A DNA stretch of 64,000 nt from [Zimmermannella] faecalis ATCC 13722 (GTDB taxonomy: Bacteria > Actinomycetota > Actinomycetes > Actinomycetales > Microbacteriaceae). The notes beneath the pieces were generated by a model. It saw nothing but the letters and a program-made list of their open reading frames with translations. It did no database searches and was not told the origin of the DNA. Below, one piece after another: positions 28,844 through 37,940 of this stretch. Location: positions 124,001 through 188,000 of the forward strand of contig NZ_KB907074.1 of NCBI RefSeq assembly GCF_000381765.1. Direction: 5' to 3'. The stretch's first letter is position 1. Each line of letters starts with the position of its first letter. A program made the translations under genes and the position numbers.

Positions 28844-29685
28844 CCTCGCTCACCCAGTTCGGCGCCGGCACGTTCCGCGCCCGCGGGGGCCTCCTTGCGA
28901 ACATCGGCTTCGGCATTGCCGTCGCGGTCGTCGCCGTGGCCGCCTCATGGGCGCTGTGGCCCGGCCTTTTCACGAGCTTCGACCCGACCGCCGCCGACAC
29001 GGCGCAGCGGCTCCAGGCTCCCTCGGCCGAGCATCCGTTCGGCACGAACCAGCTCGGCCAGGACGTCTTCGCCCGCACCGTGCACGGCGCCTCGACGACC
29101 CTCTCGGCTGCCGCGCTCGCGGTCGGGCTCGGGTTCGTCGCCGGTTCCCTGCTCGGCCTGCTCGCCGGCTACCTGCGCGGGGCGGTTGACGAGATCATCA
29201 TGCGCATCGTCGACGTGTTTCTCTCCATCCCCGCGATTCTGCTCTCGATCGCGATCGTCGCCTCGCTCGGCTTCGGCATCGTTGAGATCGGCGTCGCGGT
29301 GGGAATCACCTCGATGGCGACGTTCGCCCGCGTCATGCGATCGGCGGTGCTGCAGAATTCGCAGGCGGTGTATGTCGAGGCGGCGCGGATGAGCGGGGCA
29401 CGGTGGTACTCGGTGCTCGCGCGTCACGTGCTCCCGAACTCGATCGCTCCGGTGCTGTCGCTTCTCGCGCTCGAGTTCGGCGTCGCCCTGCTCGCGATCT
29501 CGTCGCTGAGCTTCCTCGGCTTCGGCGCGCCGCCCGACGTGCCCGAGTGGGGCGCCCTCATCTCGGCCGGCCGTGACTACATGGCCACCGCCTGGTGGCT
29601 CACCGTCATGCCGGGCCTCGTGATCTCGTGCATCGTGCTCGCGACATCGCTCATCTCCAACCGAATCTCGCGAGCCGGGAAGTGA
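28840..29685 (+). CDS. ABC transporter permease, DppC type
   Basis: A 281-residue permease of the DppC class. The N-terminal membrane segment precedes the periplasmic stretch ending HPFGTNQLGQDVFARTVHGAS, a family hallmark. The EAA loop is YVEAARMSGARWYSVLARHVLPN, and the segment FLGFGAPPDVPEWG near the C-terminus is also typical. The GTG start overlaps the previous stop by four bases. The ATPase gene follows after four bases. Confidence 0.94.
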   Translation: MTSLTQFGAGTFRARGGLLANIGFGIAVAVVAVAASWALWPGLFTSFDPTAADTAQRLQAPSAEHPFGTNQLGQDVFARTVHGASTTLSAAALAVGLGFVAGSLLGLLAGYLRGAVDEIIMRIVDVFLSIPAILLSIAIVASLGFGIVEIGVAVGITSMATFARVMRSAVLQNSQAVYVEAARMSGARWYSVLARHVLPNSIAPVLSLLALEFGVALLAISSLSFLGFGAPPDVPEWGALISAGRDYMATAWWLTVMPGLVISCIVLATSLISNRISRAGK

Positions 29686-29689
29686 CGAC

Positions 29690-31306
29690 ATGACCCACGA
29701 ATCTCCACTGCTCGAGGTGCGCGATCTGCGCGTCGCCTACCGAACCCCCGCCGGTGACGTCGCCGCAGTCGAACACGCCGACCTCGAGGTGCGAAGCGGC
29801 GAGATCGTCGCGATCGTTGGCGAGTCGGGCTCCGGCAAGTCGACCCTCGCGCGGGCGATCCTGCACCTCCTCGCGAGCAATGCCGTGACCTCCGCCGACC
29901 GTCTCCGGTTCCGCGGGCTCGACCTCGCGGGCCTGAGTCGCAGCGAATGGCACCGAGTGCGCGGCGCCCAGCTCGCGCTCGTGCCGCAGGACCCGGCGCT
30001 CTCGCTCGACCCGCTGCTGCCCGTCGGCCGTCAGGTCGCCGAGACCCTGCGCATCCACCGCCGCGCGGGCAAGGCCGAGGCCCATCGGCGCGCCGTCGAG
30101 CTCCTCGCCGAGGCGGGCGTCGACCGCCCAGAGGTTCGTGCGCGACAGCTTCCCTCACAGCTTTCGGGCGGGCTGCGCCAGCGCGCGCTGATCGCGGCGG
30201 CGATGGCGGGCGACCCGAAACTCCTCGTCGCCGACGAGCCAACGTCGGCCCTCGACGTTACGGTGCAGCGGCAGATTCTCGACCGGCTCGATGAGCTCCG
30301 GCGAGAGCGCGGCATGGCCGTGCTGCTCATCACCCACGACCTCGGCGTCGCCGCCGACCGGGCCGACCGCATCGTGGTGATGCAGCAGGGCCGCATCGTC
30401 GAAACCGGAACGCCCGAGGCCGTGCTCGGCAACCCCGAGCACGAGTACACGCGCCGGCTCGTCGCCGCGGCTCCCGGGCTCGGGCGCACTGTCGTGCGGG
30501 AGCGGCGCTTCATCGACGCCGAACAGCCGCCGCTGCTCGAAGTCACCGACCTGCACAAGCGCTACCGGCTTGGCCGCCAGGAGACCCTCACCGCGGTGGG
30601 CGGCGTGAGCCTGCACATCCACCGGGGCGAGACCTACGCACTCGTCGGCGAGTCTGGGTCGGGGAAGACGACGACGGCGCGAGTTGCACTGCAGCTTGAG
30701 GCCGCGAGCTCCGGCACCGTGAAGTTCGACGGCGTCGACGTGACCGGCGTGCGCGGCGAGGCCGCACGACAGCTCCACCGCCGCTTTCAGCTCGTGCACC
30801 AGAGCCCGTTCGCGTCGCTCGACCCCGTGCGCACGATCGGTCAGACCCTCGCCGAACCACTGCGCGAGTTCGGCATCGTGCCGAAGTCGCAGCGTAACGA
30901 TCGGGTCGCCGAGCTGCTTGAGTCGGTGTCGCTGCCGGCGGACTTCGCCTCGCGTCGCCCCGACCAGCTCTCAGGCGGCCAACGACAGCGAGTCGCGATC
31001 GCCCGTGCGCTCGCGACCGAGCCCGAATGCATCGTGCTCGACGAGGCGGTCTCGGCCCTCGACGTCTCGGTGCAGGCACAGGTGCTCGAACTCCTCGCGC
31101 GGCTGCAGCGCGAAACCGGGGTTGCCTACCTGTTTATTACGCACGATTTAGGCGTGGTGCGCGAACTCGCCGACCGAGTGGGAGTATTGCGACAGGGTCA
31201 GATGGTTGAAACCGGCTATACGAGCGAGGTGCTCGATCATCCCACCGCCGACTACACCCGGGCGCTCGTCGAAGCGATTCCGGGCCGCGATCTCGCTCGA
31301 CCCTGA
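29690..31306 (+). CDS. Fused double ABC ATPase (DppD-DppF type)
   Basis: A single 538-residue polypeptide with two complete ATP-binding cassettes, equivalent to DppD and DppF fused. The N-terminal half has Walker A GESGSGKSTLA, signature LSGGLRQR and Walker B LLVADEPTSALD. The C-terminal half has GESGSGKTTTA, LSGGQRQR and CIVLDEAVSALD. Each half ends with the family-specific oligopeptide-type tail. Both nucleotide sites look functional. It energizes the two permeases encoded just upstream. Confidence 0.95.
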   Translation: MTHESPLLEVRDLRVAYRTPAGDVAAVEHADLEVRSGEIVAIVGESGSGKSTLARAILHLLASNAVTSADRLRFRGLDLAGLSRSEWHRVRGAQLALVPQDPALSLDPLLPVGRQVAETLRIHRRAGKAEAHRRAVELLAEAGVDRPEVRARQLPSQLSGGLRQRALIAAAMAGDPKLLVADEPTSALDVTVQRQILDRLDELRRERGMAVLLITHDLGVAADRADRIVVMQQGRIVETGTPEAVLGNPEHEYTRRLVAAAPGLGRTVVRERRFIDAEQPPLLEVTDLHKRYRLGRQETLTAVGGVSLHIHRGETYALVGESGSGKTTTARVALQLEAASSGTVKFDGVDVTGVRGEAARQLHRRFQLVHQSPFASLDPVRTIGQTLAEPLREFGIVPKSQRNDRVAELLESVSLPADFASRRPDQLSGGQRQRVAIARALATEPECIVLDEAVSALDVSVQAQVLELLARLQRETGVAYLFITHDLGVVRELADRVGVLRQGQMVETGYTSEVLDHPTADYTRALVEAIPGRDLARP

Positions 31307-31353
31307 GACGCGGCGGGCCCGCCGACGAACGAACCGAACGAGCAGGAGCGATA

Positions 31354-32556
31354 GTGACGAACGAACCGAGCGGATTCTCGATCGGCCTCGGAATCAGGGG
31401 AGCCGGGTGGCACGCCGGCGCGGATGCGCGCGGGAGTTTTGCCACCGGCGACCCGGAGTCGTGGGCCCGCATTGCGCGCGAGGCCGATGATGCCGGAATC
31501 GACGTGCTCACGGTCGAGGACTCGCTCGCGCCAGGCACCGCCTCGGCGACCTTCGACTCCTTCGCCCTGACGAACTGGCTCGCGCCGCAGACCGCCCGAA
31601 TCGGGCTCGTCCCCACCGCGACCGTGAACCAACTCGAGCCGTTCCACACGGCGACCGCGGTCGCGACCCTCGACTTCACCTCGCAGGGACGCGCCGGCGT
31701 CCGCCCGCGAGTCGGCACCTCGCCCACCGAGCTTCGTGCCGTTGGCCGCGAGGGCGGCATTGAGCGCGTGCGCGACGTTCGCGAGCTCCCACTCGCCGAG
31801 TTCGAGGCGCAGTTTCGGGGGTTCTTCGGCGAGGCGACCGAGTTCATCGAGGTCGTGCGGCTGCTGTGGGACTCGTGGGAAGACAACGCCGAAATCCGCG
31901 ACCTCGCGACGAGCCGCTTTATCGACCGCGAACGCCTCCACAATCCCGAGTTCGTTGGTGACCACTTCTCGGTCTACGGCGCGTCAATCACGCCACGCCC
32001 GCCGCAGGGGCAGCCGCCCGTGATCACGCTTGCGCACACGCACCTGCCGTACCGATTCGCGGCCGCGACAAGCGACGTCGCACTCATCACGCCGGGCACC
32101 GAGGGCACGACCGCCGAGATCGTCGCGTCACTCGCGGCGGCCTCGGAGCAGGTCGACCGCCGGGGGAGCGCTCTCAAGGTCTGGGCCGATGTCAACGTGC
32201 TCATCGGCGATGCCGAAACTCGGTTGCGTGACCTCGACGCCGCGGGTGGAGCCCTCACGAGCGACGCAGCCCTCGTCGCGGGCGACGCCGAGTCGGTCGC
32301 GCGCCGGCTCTTAGACTTCCGCTCGGCGGGCCTCGACGGCATTCGGGTGCGTCCGCTCGACACCGACGTGGATACGCGAGCGTTCCTCGGCGAGGTGCTC
32401 CCGCTCCTGCGCGCCGACGGCGTCACCGAAGCCGACGGCGCCGACCTGCGCACACGGCTCGGGCTCGCGCCAGCGCCAAACCGGTACGTGGCACAGGCAC
32501 CGTTCACCGCCGACACGGCCGCAGTTCTCACGACCACCGAAGAGGTTTCCGCATGA
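31354..32556 (+). CDS. Luciferase-like (LLM) flavin-dependent oxidoreductase
   Basis: A 400-residue luciferase-like monooxygenase family protein. It has the TIM-barrel layout of bacterial luciferase: strand FSIGLGI at the N-terminus, ARIAREADDAGIDVLTVEDSL, FDSFALTNWLAPQTARIGLVPT, and a later segment with ITLAHTHLPYRFAAATSDVALITPGT. It presumably uses FMNH2 and oxygen. The layout and neighbours resemble the KPN_01858-type family of LLM proteins that accompany SBP family 5 transporters (from memory, untested). The GTG start follows AGGAG by 6 bases, after a 47-base gap containing the palindrome CGGCGGGCCCGCCG. Its stop overlaps the next start. Confidence 0.85.
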   Translation: MTNEPSGFSIGLGIRGAGWHAGADARGSFATGDPESWARIAREADDAGIDVLTVEDSLAPGTASATFDSFALTNWLAPQTARIGLVPTATVNQLEPFHTATAVATLDFTSQGRAGVRPRVGTSPTELRAVGREGGIERVRDVRELPLAEFEAQFRGFFGEATEFIEVVRLLWDSWEDNAEIRDLATSRFIDRERLHNPEFVGDHFSVYGASITPRPPQGQPPVITLAHTHLPYRFAAATSDVALITPGTEGTTAEIVASLAAASEQVDRRGSALKVWADVNVLIGDAETRLRDLDAAGGALTSDAALVAGDAESVARRLLDFRSAGLDGIRVRPLDTDVDTRAFLGEVLPLLRADGVTEADGADLRTRLGLAPAPNRYVAQAPFTADTAAVLTTTEEVSA

Positions 32557-33875
32557 GCGAGCAGCACCGACAGATCCACCTCGCCGCCCACTTCCCGGGC
32601 GTCAACCAGCAGACCGTGTGGAGCGACCCCGCCGCGGGGAGCCAGATCGAGTTCGAGTCGTTCCGACGCTTCGCCGAGATCGCCGAGCGCGGGCTCATGG
32701 ACTACCTGTTCCTCGCCGAGGGCCTGCGCCTGCGGGAACGCAACGGGCAGATTCACGACCTCGACGTCGTCGGCCGCCCGAACACCGTCTCGGTGCTCTC
32801 GGCGCTCGCCGCCGTGACGAAGCACATCGGGCTCGTCGGCACACTCACGACCACCTACAACGAGCCCGCCGACCTCGCGCGCCAGCTCCGCAGCCTCGAC
32901 GTGCTCTCGCGCGGCCGAGCTGGCTGGAACGTCGTGACGACAACCAACGCGTTCACGGGCGCGAACTTCCGCAAGGGCGACCACCTGCCCCACGCCGAGC
33001 GCTACACGCGTGCGCAGGAGATGATCAGCGCGCTCGAGCAGATCTGGGCGACCGAGCAGGGGCACACGACGCGCCTCGACAGTCGCTACTTCGACGCGAC
33101 CGTGCCGCAGACGCTGCCCGCGAGCCCGCAGGGACGACCCGTGCTCGTGCAGGCGGGTGCCTCGGGCGAGGGGCGCGACATCGCCGCGCGCAACGTCGAG
33201 GTGGTGTTCTCCATGTACGGCTCGTTCGACGACGGCCAGCAGTTCCGCAGCGACCTCGATGAGCGACTCGAACACTTCGGCCGCGGCCGCGACGATCTCA
33301 AGATCCTGCCTGCGATCACCCTGGCGATCGGGGATACGCCGGACGAGGCAGAGGAGCGCGCGCAGGAGATTTGTCGCGCGCAGGTGAGCGACGCGAATGC
33401 GATCTACTTCATGGAGCTCGTGTGGGGGCGCGACCTCAGCGACCACGATCCGAACGGTGCGCTCCCGGCGTTCGACCCCGTCGAGCCGACCACCGCGAAC
33501 GGCCGCGTTCCGCGCGAGGGCGACCTCGCCGCGCGCATCCGTCAGGCGAACGAGTGGCGCGCCGAGGCCGAAGCGAAGGGCCTGACGCTGCGCGACATCG
33601 CGGTGCGCGAGTACGGCCGCCCGAGCCTTGTGGGCACGCCCGAGCAGATCGCCGACGAGATGATCGAGCGGGTCGACGGCCGCGCGAGCGACGGTTTCAC
33701 GCTCGTCGGCCATCTCGTGCCCGACGGGCTCTCGGAGTTCGTTGACCGGGTCGTGCCGCTGCTGCAGGAGCGCGGCGCGTACCGCACCGAGTACCCGCAG
33801 AACGCGACGCTGCGCGACCTGCTCGGCGTCACCGCCGCGCAGCCGGTCGAGCTCGAGGGCCCGGTTCGGGCATGA
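32553..33875 (+). CDS. NtaA/SnaA/DszA-family FMN-dependent monooxygenase
   Basis: A 440-residue monooxygenase of the nitrilotriacetate/dibenzothiophene-sulfone type in the luciferase superfamily. Typical segments are LAAHFPGVNQQTVWSDP at the N-terminus, FAEIAERGLMDYLFLAEGL, LSRGRAGWNVVTTTNAFTGANF, and PVLVQAGASGEGRDIAARNVEVVFS. These enzymes use FMNH2 supplied by a separate reductase and cleave C-N or C-S bonds. The start overlaps the preceding LLM gene by four bases, and the stop overlaps the next gene by four. The substrate is not evident. Confidence 0.9.
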   Translation: MSEQHRQIHLAAHFPGVNQQTVWSDPAAGSQIEFESFRRFAEIAERGLMDYLFLAEGLRLRERNGQIHDLDVVGRPNTVSVLSALAAVTKHIGLVGTLTTTYNEPADLARQLRSLDVLSRGRAGWNVVTTTNAFTGANFRKGDHLPHAERYTRAQEMISALEQIWATEQGHTTRLDSRYFDATVPQTLPASPQGRPVLVQAGASGEGRDIAARNVEVVFSMYGSFDDGQQFRSDLDERLEHFGRGRDDLKILPAITLAIGDTPDEAEERAQEICRAQVSDANAIYFMELVWGRDLSDHDPNGALPAFDPVEPTTANGRVPREGDLAARIRQANEWRAEAEAKGLTLRDIAVREYGRPSLVGTPEQIADEMIERVDGRASDGFTLVGHLVPDGLSEFVDRVVPLLQERGAYRTEYPQNATLRDLLGVTAAQPVELEGPVRA

Positions 33876-35911
33876 GCCGCTCCCGTCGTGCGATTCGCCT
33901 CGTCGACCGCGACTCGCATCAGCCGACCCGCTGCATCACGTTCGTCGGGGCCGGCCCCGCGGCCGCGGGCATCGTCGAGCGCATTGCCGCGAATCAGGCG
34001 GAGATCGACGATCGGCCGCTCATCATTCACCTCATCGACCCGTATCCTCCGGGGGCGGGGCGTATTTGGCGTGACCAGCAGTCGGGGCTCCTCAAGCTGA
34101 ACTCGATGGCCGGTGACGTCACGATGTTCACCGACGAGTCGAGCACAATCGATGGGCCGATCACCCCGGGCCCCGACCTCGCAACGTGGGCCGAGCTCGT
34201 GCGGTCGCGCCGCATTACCGACGTCGAGATCTCGCCCGACAGCGAGCCCGAACTCGTGCGCGAGCTCGAAGAGTTGCAGCCCGAGTCGTTCCCGACGCGC
34301 CGCCTCCACGAGCGCTATATGGTCTGGTGCCTCGAACGCAGCGCCGACCGGCTGCTACCGGGGTCGAAGGTGATGTGGCACCGCGCCGAGGTGGTTTCGG
34401 TCACCGACACCGAGGGCGGGGCCCAGGTCGTCGAACTCGACTCGGGCGACGAACTCACGACCGACCTCGTGATCTACACCTTCGGCCACCTCGGCTCGCA
34501 GGTCGGCGGGGAGGCGCGGTTCTTTACCGACTTCGCGGCGGCGAAGGGTGCGCGTTACTATGCGCCAGCGTTTACCGCGGATCTCGACTACCGCGACCTC
34601 GGCGCCGGTGAAGAGGTGCTCGTGCGCGGAATCGGCCTCGCGGCCGTCGACCTCGTCACGATGCTCACGCTCGGGCGCGGCGGTGAATTCGTGCGCAACA
34701 ACGGGGTGCTCCGCTATGTTCCGAGCGGCCGTGAACCGAAGCTGCTCCTCGGCTCCCGCCGCGGCGTGCCGTATCGCTCGAAGCCGGCCGCGCCGCTGCG
34801 TGGCGAGGCCTACGAGCCCCGCTACCTGACCCCCGAGATCGCGAAGCGCGTCGCCGGGTCGGTCACTGAACTCCGCTTTGACCGCGACCTGTGGCCGCTC
34901 GTCGAGCGCGAACTGCATCACGGCTACTACCTGGAACTCTTCACCGGGTCGCCCGAGCGGGTGACGATCTCGTGGGCCGAATTCCGCCGCGGGCTCGATG
35001 AGCTCGAGCTGCACGGCGAGGCCTACGCCCGCCTTGTCGAACGCGCCGTGCCCGACGCGTGCGACCGATTCGATGTCGCCGAGCTCGACACGCCGCTTGC
35101 GGGTCGCCGGTTCGACACGGCCGGCGAGCTCCAGACATGGATGCGCGACCACCTCCGTCGCGATCTCGCGCAGCGCACCGAGGCCGGGCACTCCGAGAAC
35201 ACCGCGCTGTTCTTCGCCGTGTTCCGCAGCTACCTCGCGCTCGCGGAGCTTTCGACGGCCCCGAACTGGGAACCAAGCTCGTACCTGCGCGACTTCCGCC
35301 GCACCTGGTACAAGTTCTTCAGCTACGTCGACTCGGGCCCTCCCGGCGAGCGTATTGAGCAGCTCGTCGCGCTGAGCGAAGCGGGCGTCATCGAGTTCCT
35401 CGGCGGCGGGGTACGCGTGCGCGCCGACCACGACCGCGGCGACTTCGTCGCGACGAGCGAATCGCTCGCGGGCGAACGGCACGCGGGCACGCTCATCGAC
35501 GCGTGGCTGCCCGACCCGAGCATCGACACCACCGACTCGAGCGCCCTGCGCGATCTCATCACGACCGGTGCGGGCCGCGAGCAGGTCGTCGGCGCATCGC
35601 CGAGCGGCTACCTCGAGGTGCGCCAGCGTGACGGCCGGTTGATCCGCGCCGGCGGTGGCGTGCATCCTCGTCGGTACGCCTTCGGGCCCGGCACGAGCTT
35701 CCCGCAGACCGGCGCCTTCGCCCGGCCACGCACCGACGCCCTGTCGTTCCGCCTCTGGGATCGGCTTGCCCGCGCGATTCTGACGGAACTCGCGTCGATC
35801 CGCGGCGCGCACGACCACGGCCACGCGACCAACGAAGCCTCTGACGCCGAGCTCGAGCAGATCTTCGACGGCGCCGCCTACTTCGAGCCCGATTCCGAGC
35901 CGTCGAGGTAG
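33872..35911 (+). CDS. FAD/NAD(P)-binding protein, large (PF13454-like)
   Basis: A 679-residue protein with an N-terminal dinucleotide-binding motif ITFVGAGPAAAGIVERI, followed by IDPYPPGAGRIWRDQQSGLLKLNSM, which is typical of the FAD-NAD(P)-binding family PF13454. A second nucleotide-binding stretch VLVRGIGLAAVDLVTML lies near residue 250. The C-terminal region ends with YAFGPGTSFPQTGAFARPRTDALSFRLWDR. It is the last gene of the operon and overlaps the monooxygenase by four bases. It may supply reduced flavin or oxidize the same substrate; neither role is shown. Confidence 0.82.
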   Translation: MSRSRRAIRLVDRDSHQPTRCITFVGAGPAAAGIVERIAANQAEIDDRPLIIHLIDPYPPGAGRIWRDQQSGLLKLNSMAGDVTMFTDESSTIDGPITPGPDLATWAELVRSRRITDVEISPDSEPELVRELEELQPESFPTRRLHERYMVWCLERSADRLLPGSKVMWHRAEVVSVTDTEGGAQVVELDSGDELTTDLVIYTFGHLGSQVGGEARFFTDFAAAKGARYYAPAFTADLDYRDLGAGEEVLVRGIGLAAVDLVTMLTLGRGGEFVRNNGVLRYVPSGREPKLLLGSRRGVPYRSKPAAPLRGEAYEPRYLTPEIAKRVAGSVTELRFDRDLWPLVERELHHGYYLELFTGSPERVTISWAEFRRGLDELELHGEAYARLVERAVPDACDRFDVAELDTPLAGRRFDTAGELQTWMRDHLRRDLAQRTEAGHSENTALFFAVFRSYLALAELSTAPNWEPSSYLRDFRRTWYKFFSYVDSGPPGERIEQLVALSEAGVIEFLGGGVRVRADHDRGDFVATSESLAGERHAGTLIDAWLPDPSIDTTDSSALRDLITTGAGREQVVGASPSGYLEVRQRDGRLIRAGGGVHPRRYAFGPGTSFPQTGAFARPRTDALSFRLWDRLARAILTELASIRGAHDHGHATNEASDAELEQIFDGAAYFEPDSEPSR

Positions 35912-35939
35912 ATTCGGCCGCGCGGCCTCGCACTGCGCC

Positions 35940-35945
35940 TAGGCT
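35940..35945 (+). promoter_or_regulatory. -10 hexamer TAGGCT before the M20 peptidase
   Basis: TAGGCT ends 7 bases before the ATG at 35953, so transcription starting at the normal distance would begin at or near the start codon. No Shine-Dalgarno sequence is seen between. This fits a leaderless transcript. The -35 region is not recognizable. Confidence 0.4.
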
Positions 35946-35952
35946 GAGTGGC

Positions 35953-37353
35953 ATGAGCAAGATCGATCCCGCCGAACTCGCCGAGCAGCTGCGCGACCGC
36001 GTGCAGCTCGGCATGCCGCACACCATCGACCGCCTCGCGCGCCTCGTGCGCATCCCCTCGGTCTCGTGGGATGCCTTCGACCCCGCGCACGTTGCCGAAA
36101 GCGCCGAGCGCGTGCGTGAGCTGTTCGAGGGCACGGGGCTCTTCGATGAGGTCTCGGTGCACCAGTACGAAATCTCCGAGGGCGTACTCGGCCAGCCCGG
36201 GGTGATCGCCCGGCGCCCAGCCGCCGAGGGCTGGCCCACCGTGCTGCTCTACGCGCACCACGACGTGCAGCCGCAGGGGAGCGACGACAAGTGGGACACC
36301 CCGCCGTTTGAGCCGACGCTGATCGGCGACCGGCTCTACGGCCGCGGCGCGAGCGACGACAAGGCGGGCGTGCTGCTCCACGTCGCCGCACTCGAGGCGA
36401 TCCGTGACATCTGGGAGGCGGCGGGCGAGCAGCTCGGCCTCGGCATCTCGGTCTTCATCGAGGGCGAAGAAGAGAACGGGTCGGGCAGCTTCTCGAAGTT
36501 CCTCGACGCGCACCGCGACGCGCTCGGCAGCGACTACATCATCGTCGCCGACAGCGACAATGCCTCGGTTGATGTGCCAGCGCTCACGGTCGCGCTGCGG
36601 GGCAACGTCACGTTCAACCTCACGGTGCGCACGCTCCGCCACGCCTCGCACTCGGGCATGTTCGGCGGCGCCGCACCCGACGCGATGCTTGCCACCGTGC
36701 GCCTGCTCAACACGCTCTGGAACGACGACGGCTCCGTCGCGGTCGCGGGACTCGAGTCGCACGATGCGCCCGTTCCCGAGCACGACGAGGCAAAGCTCAT
36801 CGAAGAGGCCGGCGTGATCGGCGGCGAACTGCTCGGCAGCGGGCCCGTGCTCGCTCGCACCTGGTACCAGCCCGCGATCACGGTGACGGGCATCGACGCG
36901 CCCGACGTCGCAAACGCCTCGAACACGCTGATTCCCGAGGTACGCGTGCGCGTTTCGGCGCGCATCGCCCCCGGAACCGACGCGGATGCCGCAGCCGAGG
37001 CCATCCTCGACCACCTGCGCGCGAACACGCCCTTCGGCGCCGAACTCGAGTTCGACTCGCTCGGCACGGGCCGCCCGTTCCTCGTCGACGTTGACGGCGA
37101 CGGGGTCGAACGGATGCGCACGGCGATGACCGAGGCCTGGGGCGCGGAGCCGCAGCTCAGCGGTATTGGCGGGTCGATTCCATTCATCGCCGACCTCGTC
37201 GACCGGTTCCCGCACTCGCAGATTCTCGTGACCGGGGTGGAAGACCCGGCCACGCGGGCGCACTCGCCGAACGAGTCGCAGCACCTCGGGGTGCTCCACC
37301 GCGCGATCCTCGCGGAAGCGTGGTTCCTCGCCGACCTCGCAACACAGGAATAG
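35953..37353 (+). CDS. M20-family metallopeptidase (dipeptidase)
   Basis: A 466-residue zinc peptidase of family M20, probably a cytoplasmic dipeptidase. Metal-site motifs appear in order: LLYAHHDVQP, GRGASDDKAGVL, EGEEENGSGS and VADSD. A lid domain with the RHASHSGMFGGAAPD segment lies between them, and SPNESQHLG near the C-terminus supplies the last ligand region. The gene follows the transporter operon after 41 bases and has its own promoter candidate, so a functional link is not certain. A link to uptake of a peptide-like compound would be consistent. Confidence 0.9.
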   Translation: MSKIDPAELAEQLRDRVQLGMPHTIDRLARLVRIPSVSWDAFDPAHVAESAERVRELFEGTGLFDEVSVHQYEISEGVLGQPGVIARRPAAEGWPTVLLYAHHDVQPQGSDDKWDTPPFEPTLIGDRLYGRGASDDKAGVLLHVAALEAIRDIWEAAGEQLGLGISVFIEGEEENGSGSFSKFLDAHRDALGSDYIIVADSDNASVDVPALTVALRGNVTFNLTVRTLRHASHSGMFGGAAPDAMLATVRLLNTLWNDDGSVAVAGLESHDAPVPEHDEAKLIEEAGVIGGELLGSGPVLARTWYQPAITVTGIDAPDVANASNTLIPEVRVRVSARIAPGTDADAAAEAILDHLRANTPFGAELEFDSLGTGRPFLVDVDGDGVERMRTAMTEAWGAEPQLSGIGGSIPFIADLVDRFPHSQILVTGVEDPATRAHSPNESQHLGVLHRAILAEAWFLADLATQE

Positions 37354-37356
37354 AAT
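37351..37356 (+). promoter_or_regulatory. -10 hexamer TAGAAT before erpA
   Basis: TAGAAT overlaps the stop codon of the M20 gene and predicts a leader of about 65 bases for the iron-sulfur carrier gene. An AGGAGG ribosome site lies just before the ATG at 37427. No -35 box is clear. Confidence 0.4.
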
Positions 37357-37426
37357 TACTGCGAGGGGCGTTTCGACGAATACGACGTCGACCCCCGCAC
37401 GACGCGGCGGAGCGCAGGAGGACTCA

Positions 37427-37792
37427 ATGACGCAGGTATTGGATGGCATCACCATCACCGAGAAGACGCACGGCGTCACGCTGACACAGGCGGCCGCCGA
37501 CAAGGTGAAGTCGCTGCTCTCGCAGGAGGGGCGCGACGACCTTCGACTGCGGGTCGCGGTGCAGCCCGGGGGATGCTCGGGACTCATCTACCAGCTCTAC
37601 TTCGACGAGCGGGAGATGGAGAACGACGCCTCGGTCGACTTCGACGGCGTCGAGCTGATCATCGACGAGATGAGCGCGCCCTACCTTGAGGGTGCGTCGA
37701 TCGACTTCGCCGACACGATCGAGAAGCAGGGCTTCGCGATCGACAATCCGAACGCGCAGGGCAGCTGCGCCTGTGGCGACTCGTTCCACTAG
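37427..37792 (+). CDS. erpA: Iron-sulfur cluster insertion/A-type carrier protein
   Basis: A 121-residue HesB/IscA/ErpA-type carrier that delivers Fe-S clusters to target proteins. The three cluster cysteines are visible in PGGCSGLIYQLYFDE and at the C-terminal SCACGDSFH. The ITEKTHGVTLTQAAADKVKSLL start is typical of the family. The location next to the cytochrome oxidase and bc1 genes, which include the Rieske protein, fits a role in maturing respiratory iron-sulfur proteins. A strong terminator follows directly. Confidence 0.92.
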   Translation: MTQVLDGITITEKTHGVTLTQAAADKVKSLLSQEGRDDLRLRVAVQPGGCSGLIYQLYFDEREMENDASVDFDGVELIIDEMSAPYLEGASIDFADTIEKQGFAIDNPNAQGSCACGDSFH

Positions 37793-37812
37793 CGACTGGC
37801 AACACCACGCGG

Positions 37813-37850
37813 CGCGGGTGCACACCGAAGGAGGTGTGCACCCGCGTTTT
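37813..37850 (+). terminator. Rho-independent terminator after erpA
   Basis: A perfect 14-bp stem, CGCGGGTGCACACC with GGTGTGCACCCGCG, closes a 6-base loop GAAGGA and is followed by TTTT (37847-37850). It lies 20 bases after the stop and separates erpA from the ctaC unit. Confidence 0.88.
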
Positions 37851-37897
37851 CGTGTCGAACCGCTCCGTGTCTGCACGAGCCTCGCTCCCAAAGGGTC

Positions 37898-37903
37898 TAC
37901 ACT
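37898..37903 (+). promoter_or_regulatory. -10 hexamer TACACT for ctaC
   Basis: TACACT fits the TANNNT consensus, with a start near 37910. An ATG at 37917 would then have a 7-base leader, while the GTG at 37941 would have about 31 bases containing GAAAGG. This supports the GTG as the ctaC start. Confidence 0.5.
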
Positions 37904-37940
37904 GAGAGTTGTCTGTATGCGTCTTGTTGAAAGGTCCAAC

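Noticed and set aside
31311-31324. CGGCGGGCCCGCCG palindrome between the ABC ATPase and the first LLM gene, considered as a terminator.
   Set aside because: The stem is only 5 bp with a 4-base loop, no T-run follows, and the operon continues on both sides with overlapping genes.
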